Below are positions 20,250-31,060 of a stretch of 64,000 bases of DNA, one piece after another. The stretch's first letter is position 1; the number at the start of each line of letters is the position of its first letter. The DNA lies in NCBI GenBank assembly GCA_037043455.1, contig JAWPHD010003269.1:159699-223698 (forward strand), written 5' to 3'. Below the pieces are notes generated by a model. That model was not told the origin of the DNA. It did no database searches and was given only the letters and a program-made list of their open reading frames with translations. A program made the translations under genes and the position numbers. Source of the DNA: Cyrtodaria siliqua (lineage: Eukaryota; Mollusca; Bivalvia; Adapedonta; Hiatellidae).

Positions 20250-20940
20250 ATTTATGTTAATTTTCAGCTCTACTGGCCATCCGATCTTACCAAACTTTAC
20301 CAGATTGTTAATATTAATGAAAGCTCAGAAAAGTTTGGAAAACAGCCATATCGGATTAGTAACACCGGAGTTAGGGCCCTTGATTTAGTTAAAAATGCTG
20401 TATTTTGCCACATTAGGACGATAGGGCCTTCATTTGGCCAGATTTTGATGAAACTTTGCAGGGACGATCAGTACCAAATCTAGTTATGCATATCGTCACC
20501 GTGTTCCAGCTGAATGATTTTTGGCGGAGTTATGTCCCTATAAGGTTTTCTTTGTCCGGTCTTTTTTCCCAAACCCTTGGTCGGATTTCAACGAAACTTT
20601 GCAGGGTTGTTCAGTACCAGGCATAGCACTGACTTCGTACACACTAGTTCTCCTGAAACCCTGGCCGGATTTCAACAAAACTTTGCAAAGATAATGGTAC
20701 GAAGCCTAGTTGCGCATATCATCACTGTGTTGCGGTTGAATGAATTTTGGTTTATAAGGAGTTATCGCCCCATTATACATAAACTTTATCCGGACTATTG
20801 TTCCTGAACCTATGGCTGGATTCAGTGAAACTTGGCAGGAATGATCAGTACCAGGCCTTGTTGCGCATATTGATGTCGTGTTCCCCATCTCCACTCCATA
20901 TAGCCAGTAGAGCGATATAATCCCTCTTGGGCCTTTTGTT
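20250..20940 (+). repeat. tandem-repeat element of the TTGTT-ending family
   Basis: Starts with units related to 1690-2200, then three or four units of TGGCCGGATTTCAACAAAAC, TTGCGCATATCATC and GTTCC. Ends CCTCTTGGGCCTTTTGTT, like the CTCTTGTT ends of the better elements. Confidence 0.65.
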
Positions 20941-20978
20941 TATGTGACCTTTTCTAACATATTTATGGATTTGAAAGG

Positions 20979-21024
20979 ATTATTTGTTTTACTTATCTTT
21001 GTTTTAATAAGTAAAACAATAAAT
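20979..21024. repeat. short hairpin
   Basis: GATTATTTGTTTTACTTAT faces ATAAGTAAAACAATAAATC across a short loop. Confidence 0.8.
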
Positions 21025-22480
21025 CGCTATAGTGGTGATCATTAAGCAATGTATGAAATGAATAATTTTCTTGGATCGATTTATGTAATACCCCAATATG
21101 TTTAATGAATAATTCCAGTATGTACATTATCAAAATAGTAATTTCAAATTGGTCTATGGAGAATCCAGAATTCTACTCTTTGTTATGATAAAACCTTTTA
21201 ATTATATAATAATTAAAATCTAGTGTGAGTTTTTTTATTATAGATAAATATTAAATATTTTATTTAAAGTAAATTAAAAATCTTACCAGTGTAATGTTCA
21301 ATTCTGTAAAGTTCTGTAAACTTTAAATCACAAACAAGTAGTGATGGACAATAGGTTGAAATTTACAACAGATCATCGGTTACAATCGGTTGGATGTAAC
21401 CAATCAATCATCGGTATTAATTGGTTAGTCAATACGAAGTATAACACGTGCATGTTAATGTGAGTTTCAGGCCTTGAACTTAAAATAATTTCTTCTGATT
21501 AAGTATGTATTCTTTCCTGTCATTGTTATTTCCTTTTTTATCAGCAAAATAATTCTAATTGATACAAATATGTTGATTTGTGTATATGCTCGTTGTGTAA
21601 CTGTTGTCCGGGGTAGAATATAGCCTAATAAATTGGCTCCTATGCAGTTTTTTTTTATTATTCTGACGTTCTATGTAACTGCATATATCAAAAGAGCATT
21701 AAACGTGTATTTTAACACACTAGGGTAGAATACAACCACTGCAAATCCCGCTAGAGGCAGAGGGGTAGGAAATTTCGATTCTATGCTTACACTTAATGGT
21801 AGGAAATTTCGATTCTATGCTTACACTTTGTGAGCAATGAAAACAGTCGATCAATGAAAACAGCTGTACCCTTGACCTGTTTAGTAAACAAAAAACAAGA
21901 ACATTCTTGCATGTCTTGTGACCCCACGTTTTCTGGTGATTTTTCAAGTGGAAAATTAGTTTTCTATATGAACATTACACTGTTGCATCCATACTTGAGA
22001 TAAATTTGCAGCAAATCATTAATGTGTGACACTTTAACATTGGTGTCTATGGGGAAAATAATTAGTGGTTTCATACCTTTATTTAACCGTAATTTACGGC
22101 CTTTATTTAGCCGTAATTTACGGCTGAAAATCCGTGTTTGACTCGCTTGTATGAGTGAAACGGTACATGCGCAGTGAAGCAGTCTAAAATTAGTACAGAC
22201 GAACATATTTTCCGAGTTAGTTAAAAAAAGAAAAGATCCGAAATAGTCCGAGTTACTGGCCGATTTCACAGATACACCAGCCTATTTGAGATTCGAAATG
22301 TAATAAATGCGGAAATATCACCTTTTGTGGACAAACACATAACATTCCTATAGGGCCTATATTAAATGTCGTTTTTCACTTCAGTTCATCCGAATGATGT
22401 ATCGGGAACATTTTTTAGCCTGTATTCTAGTTGGTTAAGTACCATTCATAGCTAATGTTTATAAAAATACCATATCACCG
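21025..22480. other. no gene recognised; two small duplications
   Basis: A 33-bp direct repeat (GGTAGGAAATTTCGATTCTA and on) at about 21765-21828, and a 22-bp repeat around CGTAATTTACGGC at 22088-22126. Otherwise AT-rich. Confidence 0.5.
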
Positions 22481-22623
22481 ACTTAAATATTATTTTGTAT
22501 CATGTAAGGCTGTGGTATGAAAGATATATACAGATGGTTACAGTCCCACGAAGACAAGTTGTTACCTCCCTTATAGTATTCTCCGCCATTTATATCAATG
22601 CCAGATCAGAACGTTCAAAACAA

Positions 22624-22685
22624 ATGAGCGATAGGTGTCTACTCCGACTACTCCTTATATTCGTGTTACTGAGTGTTGAGGACAG
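22624..22685 (+). CDS. possible first coding exon with a signal peptide (speculative)
   Basis: The ATG at 22624 opens MSDRC followed by a run of Leu/Ile/Val (LLRLLLIFVLLSV) and ED, ending at AG|GTACAG (donor at 22686). Size, hydrophobic core and splice donor match the first exon of a secreted or membrane protein. No matching downstream exon was recognised, and a short hydrophobic frame can arise by chance. Confidence 0.25.
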
Positions 22686-22993
22686 GTACAGTATACTTTG
22701 TAATAAGCTGTGATAACCATATCGCTAGTCAAATGGTTTTATGTTATGTGCTTTTGCGTATGTGCTGTGATATGGGGTACACATTAATTTATGTTGAAAC
22801 AGACTAGCGAGTGTTGTAAACAAATCAGTATTGCCGTGTGTCCCTGATTATTTAACTGCTGGTTTGTGTGTTTGTTTCTATGGTGTTTCACGTCATTTTC
22901 AACACATATAAGGTTTTATTATATACCTTACAATACTATAAATAGTAACACATTTATGTAGGAGGAAAAATGTAACCGCAGCTCTAAGTCAAC

Positions 22994-23080
22994 TAGTCTG
23001 GTACCCTTCCCCTACTGCGCTCGCTACTCTCTCCCACGAAGAGAGAGTAGCGAGCGCAGTAGGGGAAGGGTACCAGACTA
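22994..23080. mobile_element. 87-bp perfect fold-back with 9-bp target duplication
   Basis: Two 40-bp arms (22994-23033 and 23041-23080) are exact inverse complements around a 7-nt loop CCACGAA. TAAGTCAAC flanks both sides (22985-22993, 23081-23089). This is the signature of an inserted palindromic mini-element; 9-bp duplications are typical of MULE-type insertion but also of others. Confidence 0.85.
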
Positions 23081-23089
23081 TAAGTCAAC

Positions 23090-23150
23090 TCGTACTCATG
23101 TATTGATCAACTCGTACTCATTTTGAAAAAAACTCGTACTCATTTATTTT
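23090..23150 (+). repeat. three copies of AACTCGTACTCAT
   Basis: Spaced about 20-24 bp apart, immediately after the fold-back. Confidence 0.85.
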
Positions 23151-23168
23151 TTGGTTGTTTGTTTATAG

Positions 23169-24353
23169 TTTTTAGCTCTTCTGATCAGAGATCAGCAGAG
23201 CTTATGCCGTGGTGCGGCGTCCGTCTGTCTGTTGCTGTCCGTCCGTCCGTCTGTCCGTAAACTTTTATTTGTAGCGACTACTCCTCTGAAACTACTGGAT
23301 GGATATTCATGAAACTTTACAGAAATGTTTCCCATGAAGTCTAGTTGATCCTAGCAAAAATTCATGTTGATGTGAAATCCAAGATGGCTGCCAAAGCTAA
23401 AAATAGATTTTTAAAATACAAGTTTGTAGCGACTACTTCTTGAAAACTATAAGTGATATTGATATGGGACTTTTTCTAAAATGATCAGCATGACTTGATG
23501 TTGGTCGTTGCCAAAAATCTTTTTGATTCGACATTAAACATGGCTGCCAGCGGCCATCTTTGTTTACATAGAGTTATATAGTAAAAACTTGTAGCGACTA
23601 CTCCTCTGAAACTACTTGGCGGATTTTCATGAAACTTTACAGGAATGTTGCACTTGATGTGTAATTGATCCTAGCAAAATTTCAGGCTGGCCGGAAATTC
23701 AAAATGGCCGCCACGGATAAAAAATAGATTTAAAATAAATACATTTATAGCGACTACCTTTTGAAAACTGTAAGTGATATTGATATGGGACATTTTCTAA
23801 ACTGATCAGCATGACATGATGTTGATCCTTGGCGAAATTTATTTCGATGCAACTTTAAACATGGCTGCTAGTGGCCATCTTTGTTTACATAGATTTATAT
23901 AGTAACAACTTGTAGCGACTACTTCTCTGAAACTACTTGACACATTTTTATGAAACTTCACAGGAATGTTGCTCTTGATGTCTAATTGATCCCAGAATTT
24001 TTTTAGGTCGGCCGGAAATTCAAGATGGCTGCCATGGCTAAAAACAGATTTTTTAAAAAAAAGTTTGTAGCGACTACTTTTTGAAAACTGTAAGTGATAT
24101 TGATATGGGACTTTTTCTGAAATGATCAGAATGACAAGATGTTGATCATTGTCGAAAATTACTTTGATTCGATATTAAACATGGCTGCCAGTGGCCATCT
24201 TTGTTTACCTAGAGTTATATAGTAAAAACTTCAACTTGTAGCGACTACTCCTCTGAAACTACTTGACATTTTTTTATGAAACTTCACAGGAATGCTGATC
24301 ACCTAGCTATCAAAATCTATCAGTAGAGCTTCAAGGTCATTGACCTCTTGTTT
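23169..24353 (+). mobile_element. Helentron-like non-autonomous element with 300-bp internal repeats
   Basis: The 5' end is TTTTTAGCTCTTCTGATCAG, then a GTCCGTC stretch. It holds about three tandem units of 310 bp (TTGTAGCGACTACTCCTCTG, TGAAACTTTACAGGAATGTT, GGAAATTCAAGATGGCTGCC). Near the 3' end ATCAGTAGAGCTTC is inverse to the 5' end, and a hairpin AAGGTCATTGACCT precedes CTTGTTT. Subterminal inverted repeats, central minisatellite and 3' hairpin are the layout of DINE/HINE-type Helentrons. No Rep/helicase is present, so the class is inferred. Confidence 0.65.
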
Positions 24354-24438
24354 ATAATAAAATTATAATTTATTATAATGAATGATGTTGTAATATTTAG
24401 TTGTACTATTGTTTAAAACATTTGTTCATGATTTTGAT

Positions 24439-24800
24439 TAGGCCTAACAAAAAAATATGTGTGTTTCCGGTTTCCCGACCAACCCTACTTTTTCACCGCC
24501 GACCCTAAATATTTTAAGCAAAAAAAAAGAAAAAATTAAAAAAAACGGAAATATTACAATCAAACAACAAATATTTTTATTCAAATGATAATTTTATTAG
24601 CCAGATTTGTTAAGCATCTAATCTGGATCCAAACTGTTTGCAAAGGTTATCAAGAAGTTGCCTTAGTACAAAAATGGCATAATATATGCGAACAATATAT
24701 ATAAAAAAAATATCTAAAAAAACAAACTTTTTCCTACCTACCTACCCTAACTTTTTGACAGTGTGAAACCAGAAACACACATATTTTTTTTTAGGTCTTA
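24439..24800. mobile_element. MITE-like element, about 35-bp inverted ends
   Basis: Left TAGGCCTAACAAAAAAATAT, GTGTGTTTCCGGTTT; right AAACCAGAAACACACATATT, TTTTTTTAGGTCTTA. A non-coding AT-rich interior. Confidence 0.7.
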
Positions 24801-25037
24801 CGATCCCTATATTTTTTCTATCTTTCATGTGTCTGATAAAAACTATGTTCAACGCACCTACCTAGTTGTAAATTAATTTGATACGCTGGAATGTATCAAT
24901 TTATTATAATGCATTATGATAATCATGATTTTGATTACGATCCCTATATTTTATTTAGCTTTCATGTGTCTGATAAATACTATGTTCAATGCACCTACCT
25001 AGTTGTAAATTAATTTCATACGCTGGGATGTATAAAA
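24800..25037 (+). repeat. tandem duplication, about 140-bp period
   Basis: TACGATCCCTATATTTT, TTTCATGTGTCTGATAAA, ACCTACCTAGTTGTAAATTA and CATACGCTGG each occur twice. Confidence 0.85.
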
Positions 25038-25050
25038 TTAAAAGAATTGG

Positions 25051-25808
25051 AAACTGAACAAAATTCATAATTACTCACTTTTGTATCTTAACTAATTTTC
25101 TTATTTTAAATATATTTTAGAATAGATATGTGATAAGTATTTTGTTTTGACCCATAGTTTGTAAAACATTTATTTTTTGTTTAAATTGTTACATCTTTTG
25201 AGAGTTACCCTCCCTTTATATGAAAACATGAAATGTGCTGATAAAACACATAACATGAGTCAAAGATCGCTTAAAGATATAAAATTCTTAAAATTGGTAT
25301 GAAATAATAGAAAAAAAAACATAAAAATTTGACCCATTTATCGCAGATTCTCCGTCTATAAACAAAATGAAATATGGATAATCTTAAATTACATCCCTTT
25401 AAATTGAATATTGTTTGAAATTCAAGTAACTGTAATTCAGCGTTAACATTAAATATTTGGAAAATTTCTTTTGCAAACGCATTTGTAGTGGTAATGCTAG
25501 TAAAACATGATGTCAAAATAATTTTAACAGGCATATTTTAGAATTAGGAACATCGAAATCTAAGCTTCACTTATTCAAAGTACATAATAAAATCCTATAT
25601 ACCCAGTTGTATAAGTGTTATAACTTATTTCTAAGAAAACACATTGACTTAAAAGTTTTAAAATATGTTCATGCAATCAGAGCAGACGATTTACACTCGT
25701 TATTTTGCAGTTTAACTGTATCTCTAATCAAGCTTAAACTACACAAAACAATGAAAATATTATTGACATATTCTTAGGTAGGTACTTAGCAATTTGGTTT
25801 AGTGTACA
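25051..25808. mobile_element. Tc1/mariner-like non-autonomous element, copy 2
   Basis: Same internal landmarks as 10907-11989 (ATTTTGTTTTGACC, AACATGAAATGTGCTGATAA, TTAGAATTAGGAACATCGAA). Ends are eroded: left AACTGAACAAAATTC, right TTAGCAATTTGGTTTAGTGT. It is shorter than copy 1 through internal loss. Confidence 0.75.
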
Positions 25809-26178
25809 TGTTAAGTAAAACGGAACACTGTATTATCCTTTGTTCTTAATATTAGACCCATGCATTAATTTTCATCATGTAAATATGGAATAAACTGTTC
25901 CATAGGACAATATAATACTCATGATTTTTAAAAGTTTAAGAGTATTTGAAGTAAGTTGATACTGACAATTTAAAAAAGACTTAGTATATTAGAAATAAGA
26001 AAGTATGAGTAAAATACTCAAATACTCAGTTTATTTACAGCCATCCTCTGACTGTTATATGCACATGTCTTGGTTACTGTTTTAAATGAGACAAATATAA
26101 TATAATACTTCCATTTATGTTTTATTTCAGTTATAACTAGACAAAAAGATCCAGCACAGGTTGCCTTGCATTCATATA

Positions 26179-26787
26179 ATGGAACCTTATTCGGAAGAAA
26201 AGCAGCTTAGATGTCATGTGTGCAGTCAAGGATTCACAATGCCAGAACATCTGGAGAGACACATACAGATACATACTGGAGAAACACCATTCAGATGTCA
26301 AGTGTGCAGTAAAATATTTAATCAATCCAGAAATCTGAAGGAACACATGAATTGTCATTCGATTGAGACCCCTTACAAATGTCAAGTGTGCAGTAAAAGA
26401 TTCAATCAATCCAGAAATCTGAAGGAACACATGAATTGTCATTCGGTTGAGGCCCCTTACAAATGTCAAGTGTGCAGTAAAGGATTCAATCAAACCAGAA
26501 ATCTGAAGGAACACATGAATTGTCATTCGGCTGAGGCCCCTTACAAATGTCACGTGTGCAGCAAAGGATTCAATCAATTCAGAAATCTGAAGGAACACAT
26601 GAATTGTCATTCGGTTGAGGCCCCTTACAAATGTCACGTGTGCAGCAAAGGATTCAATCAATCCAGAAATCTGAAGGAACACATGAATTGTCATTCGGTA
26701 GAGACCCCTTATAAATGTCACGTGTGTAGTAAAGGGTTCAATCAATCCAGAAATCTTAAAGCTCACATGAAAAAAATACATGGATAA
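26179..26787 (+). CDS. C2H2 zinc-finger protein exon, seven fingers, 202 aa
   Basis: A strong 3' splice site (TTTTATTTCAG) ends at 26130 and an in-frame stop lies at 26134, so the first ATG in frame is 26179. Seven CX2CX12HX3-4H fingers start at residue 12. Finger 1 differs; fingers 2-7 are near-identical 28-aa units with helix text NQSRNLKEHMNCH. The usual TGEKPY linker is replaced by S(V/I/A)E(T/A)PYKC. With Q, N and E at helix positions -1, 3 and 6 in all six, the array should favour a tandem purine-rich, A-containing triplet; this is inference from the recognition code. Likely nuclear and DNA-binding. There is no KRAB, SCAN or BTB domain in this exon; upstream non-coding exons probably exist. 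The near-identity suggests recent unit duplication. Confidence 0.85.
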   Translation: MEPYSEEKQLRCHVCSQGFTMPEHLERHIQIHTGETPFRCQVCSKIFNQSRNLKEHMNCHSIETPYKCQVCSKRFNQSRNLKEHMNCHSVEAPYKCQVCSKGFNQTRNLKEHMNCHSAEAPYKCHVCSKGFNQFRNLKEHMNCHSVEAPYKCHVCSKGFNQSRNLKEHMNCHSVETPYKCHVCSKGFNQSRNLKAHMKKIHG

Positions 26788-27002
26788 ATGTGTATGTACA
26801 TTGTATATGTCAAACATATATGCAAAATTAGTTCTCAGTTGGAGAACTGGTAGAAAACATGTTTGAAAACCAAAATGCCTAGTAGCTAACTATGGATAAT
26901 GGAGGCATAACAACTTATTTGCAAGACCAGAGCATCTTTAACCCTTAACCCACTACATATTTATAATGGACTGTTCTTTCTTTGAATTAGGACCATTTCA
27001 TT

Positions 27003-27486
27003 TATAACAGTCTATTAAATAATTTTAGAATTATTTTATTATTAGAATTTTGTGTTTCTGGGTTTCAAGAACCTCATTACTCAATGTCCAGTAAAACCTC
27101 AGTGTGTTCTGAGAATGTAATGAGCTTTAACTTAAGTGGTTTCATTGGTCCAATTTTTATCACTGAACCAATCAGAATGCTTCATTTTTGTTTTCCTTTG
27201 GTTGCTTCTATCATGACACCACTTTCTGGTATTATGACATCACACACTGGTATTATGACGTCACGTCACCGTGGTATTATGACATCACGTCATGCTATGA
27301 CATCACGTCATATGCTATTCTGATGAACTCAGTGTGTTCTCAGAACAGAATGAGCCTTTTAATTGCTGTGAGAAACAGATTAAGACTGTTTGTATCACTC
27401 AGTGAGTAATGAGTTTATTGAAACCAAGAATAACAAAATTCTAAAAAATAAATAATTCTAAAATGATTTAATAGACTGTTTTATGT
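27003..27486. mobile_element. MITE with about 85-bp inverted ends
   Basis: Left TAACAGTCTATTAAATAATT, TTAGAATTATTTTATTATTA; right carries the inverse complement ending AATAGACTGTTTTAT. It lies in the presumed 3' region of the zinc-finger gene. The interior holds the array at 27225-27310. Confidence 0.8.
27225..27310 (+). repeat. short array of TATTATGACATCACGTCA
   Basis: Four or five units containing TGACATCACGTCA or TGACGTCACGTCA, i.e. CRE/ATF-like words. It could be a protein-binding cluster or only a microsatellite. Confidence 0.75.
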
Positions 27487-28205
27487 GAAAAAGGGGAGTT
27501 TTGGGAAAATGACTGATCAGCAGAAGGACATTGTAACCTGATCAGTAAAAAAATCTGGGGGAAATACCTGACTTTAAATAACACTGACGTTTGTTTGCAA
27601 CTCTTTATTTATACAATGATATTCTAAAAAGAAATTGTAACAATACCATTCTAAATGACTACATCACATGTTATTAATTGATCACATTAGTGTACTATAC
27701 TCGTTAACAAACACATTTAAAATATACATAAAACTCAAGAAGAAATATGTTTCAGGCCATTAGAGTCAAATAGCTCCAATTTCTCCAACTTTTTTCATTT
27801 GGCGCAAGTGGTGGCGCAAGAAAAAGATTGGCCAAAGGAAGCCCTGACTTGATTCAAATCAAAACAACTCATTTACAAGGCCAAAACATTTCCAAGTAAC
27901 TATGGATTTAAGCACAAAAAAGGCAGTGCGTATTCACATTACATGTATATTTAAAAAAAATAATAATGAAAATGAGAAATTGGAACCCAAAAAAAGTCTG
28001 ATGCTCATGAGTGATGGCTGAAGTTGATTTGTTTTTTTTTTGTGTGAAAATGTGTAAACCTGCCAAGAAGACTACCACACACGTTACAAATCTAGTTTGT
28101 GTATAAATTCAAGAAGAAAAAACAAGATCGTCTTTTAAGTAGCTATCCTGCCAACAAATTTTACAACATATGTACACCGATTTTAAACCTACTGTCATCG
28201 AGGTA
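27487..28205. other. no gene recognised
   Basis: AT-rich intergenic sequence. Confidence 0.5.
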
Positions 28206-28680
28206 TATATACTGAAAGGAAAAAGAACTGCGACATGGGAATTTCCGCTGTATATTGTATGTACAATATGCTGCTGTTAATCGAATGGTACATGGCTACG
28301 TAAGATCTTTCCTTTCGGATAAAAAGAATAAAAAAACACGTAACACAGAAAATAATATTCCTGCAAAGTTTCAGTATTGACAGAGTACGCGTTTGGCTCA
28401 AGCATGTGAGCAAACTTAGAATGCAAAATTTTTACAAACTCTTTTTACGTTAAATACAGTACTGAACTGGCTCAATTTTTCAAAGAGGAACTTCAACATT
28501 TATAAATTTTTTGTAACAACGTGTACTGTGATTAAAACGTCTCCAACATCACAGCTGTGTCCTTTCTCTAACTAACTGCAACTTTTTTTTTTACAAAACA
28601 TCTTGGGATTTCCTTGGAATATATATGGAATTAAGTGGGCAGTATACCGGTATGCAATATATAGCAGAAATTCCCGTGTA
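28206..28680 (+). mobile_element. MITE, TATACTGAAA family, copy 4 (right end truncated)
   Basis: Starts TATACTGAAAGGAAAAAGAA and aligns with 13557-14007. The right inverted repeat stops after AATTCCCGTGTA. Confidence 0.8.
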
Positions 28681-28689
28681 CATATTATA

Positions 28690-29460
28690 TATATACAACT
28701 TACATATTTTGAGAATCCAAACTCTGTAACTACATTATAGACGGCTTGAACCAGCCAGGTCAAAACCCGAAACTGGAGCGTCGAATTAAGAGTTACCAGT
28801 TTTACGCATATTTCATCATGGGTAGTTTTAGAACCCGTGAATAAACCATTAATTTTAATCGACACATATTTTTATTATAAGACCTAAACATCTGGATAGA
28901 GTTTTGATAAACGAGTAGTGTAATTGTGTGGTTATTTGGTGGGTTAATTTCTTTAAAGGGACACACGACAATCTTGAAGTTTTTATCAATCATTAAAATT
29001 AGCGTCTCGATTTATTAATCAAATATCCTTTGACGTTAAACCTGCTTCCATATCTTTAATTACAATTTTGAGTTTTCTTTGTTTTCCTTTTTATTCTACC
29101 ATAGATTTAAGTATATTATTTGTGCAATATATTCAACAATAAGTAATATGCAAAAACAATATCACACTTTACCACATAACTTACGGTGTGGGAGTGGAAT
29201 AACACCATTCTCTATTTTCGATATACCACTAGTTATATATGTATGCAAATAAATCTAGTATACACTGTCAAAAAAAATTGATAATGACTATGATCCAATT
29301 TCCATGGTTTATATTAAAGCGACAGGCAAAATGCAATAAAAGTCGATATGTGAGTTTTGTGATAAATAGAACCTAACATTCGTTCTGATTCATTATTGAA
29401 TTTATTATACTCGTTTAATAGATTCAATTATGAATAAGTACTCATATAAGATCCTCTATT
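28690..29460 (-). repeat. dispersed repeat blocks shared with 2.6-2.9 kb, 18 kb and 40.6-41.4 kb
   Basis: 28690-28925 is the inverse of 2560-2800. 29165-29450 matches 40605-41065 in the same orientation (GTGTGGGAGTGGAATAACAC, AAAGCGACAGGCAAAATGCA, CATTCGTTCT). The second match shows that sequence at 40643-40850 was inserted in that copy. Confidence 0.7.
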
Positions 29461-29880
29461 TACTATTTTTATAATCAATATTCATGATTGATCAAATGCA
29501 AGTTATGTGAAATTTTAAACTAATGCCACAAGTTTTAAAAAATCAAGATTGCCGTGTGTCCCTTTAATTTCTATCTTATGATTTCAACTTTTGATATTTC
29601 ATTTCTTAATTGATTATCACAGAGGTATTTTTTTAATACCACAAATCGTGTGTTCCCTGTCTATAAAACTTTAACAATTTCTTTCGATTGAATTTTGCAG
29701 TTTGTAAATGCAAAGCAGGGACGTATTATGTCGTGCCATTGTTTGTCCGAGCACACGTTCGCTACCTTAGGTGGTAGGATGTGTGGTTTAACACAAAGGA
29801 ATTCAGTACAATTCAGTTCACTGCATACCCACTTATTGTTCTTTAAGTGGTCATTCCTTTGTTCTTAAACAAAGGAAAAA
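29461..29880. other. no gene recognised
   Basis: AT-rich, no coding signal. Confidence 0.5.
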
Positions 29881-30600
29881 ACACTTAAGGTACCAACTGT
29901 GGGGATGTCCGTCCGTCTGTCTGTCAATAAACTTTTACCTGACAATTGATTGTGGTTAATAAAATATAAGGTCTACAACAATGAAACTTTATACACACCT
30001 TCAGCGTGATTCATTGAATACATCTGATGAAGGCCCATAACTCCCTGATTCATATTGTTTTTAATTATTCCTCTTTGAATAAAACAAGTTTAAACTGGAA
30101 CTTAAAGAAACTAAGCCGCAGAATAATGGCAGAATTAAACTACAAACCGTTTATCAAATCTCTGTCCAGGTGTTCAGGTCATATAATAATGTATATGTGC
30201 TGATTAAAAGTATAGGTTTATCATGGGTTCTTAAAATGAATTATGAGTTCGTAACTCTTAATGTGACACTCCATTTTTTGGGTTTGGCCTGGCTGGTTAA
30301 AGCTGTTCATATTGTGTCTATTGAGTTTGGATTCTCAAAATATGTAAGTTATTATATACGTCGTCGTCAGTATGATCCATTGAATACATCTTATAAAGGC
30401 CCATAACTCTCTGTTCATATTGTTTGAATTCTTCCCCTTTGAAAACAGGTTAAACCTGGAACTTAACCTTGCCTTTTATAAGTGATTGTTGCTAATTACT
30501 TTCAATGTATTAGGTGTACAACAGTGGAACTTGGCACACACCTTCAGCATTATCCAATGAATACGTGTTTTAAAGGCCCATGACTCGGATTCATGTTTTT
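29880..30600 (+). repeat. GTCCGTC tandem-repeat element split by a dispersed repeat
   Basis: GGATGTCCGTCCGTCTGTCT is followed by units with CTACAACAATGAAACTT, CACACCTTCAGCGTGATTC and AAGGCCCATAACTC. A copy of the 2560-type repeat (30110-30360) interrupts it, and units resume at 30365. Confidence 0.65.
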
Positions 30601-31060
30601 TTTCCCTACCGGTGTGTCAGCGGAGGGGACTAGGTTTGCCCCCCGTCCGTCCTTCGGTCCATCCGTTCCACAAATAAGGATCCTGCGATAATGAAAAAAG
30701 TATTTAAACTATTTTTATGGAACTTGGAATGTTGGTAGAGTGCAATGAGGGGATTATGCACGTTATTTTATTTTGTTGATTTGACAAAAAATATGGTTGC
30801 TATGGCAACAGAAATTTTACAAATACACAAAATAAATGGATCCTTTGATAACAAAAGAAATGCTTAAAATAATTTAATGGAAATTTGTGTGTAGGTAAAA
30901 GGGAGTGGAGAGATCATGCACATCATTTTGTTTTATTGATATGTCAAAAAGTGAGGTTGCTATGGCTTGCTATGGCAACAGAAATTGAGGTTGCTATGGC
31001 AACAGAAATTGTAAAAATACACAATACACTGTTACTAAAAAATGAAGTATTTACCCCATA
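30598..31060 (+). repeat. second GTCCGTC repeat element, short units
   Basis: Starts TTTTTTTTCCCTACCGG; TTGCTATGGCAACAGAAATT occurs three times. Confidence 0.6.

Noticed and set aside
26137..26817. 226-codon minus-strand frame opposite the zinc fingers
   Set aside because: Antisense shadow of the repeated finger units; no independent motif.
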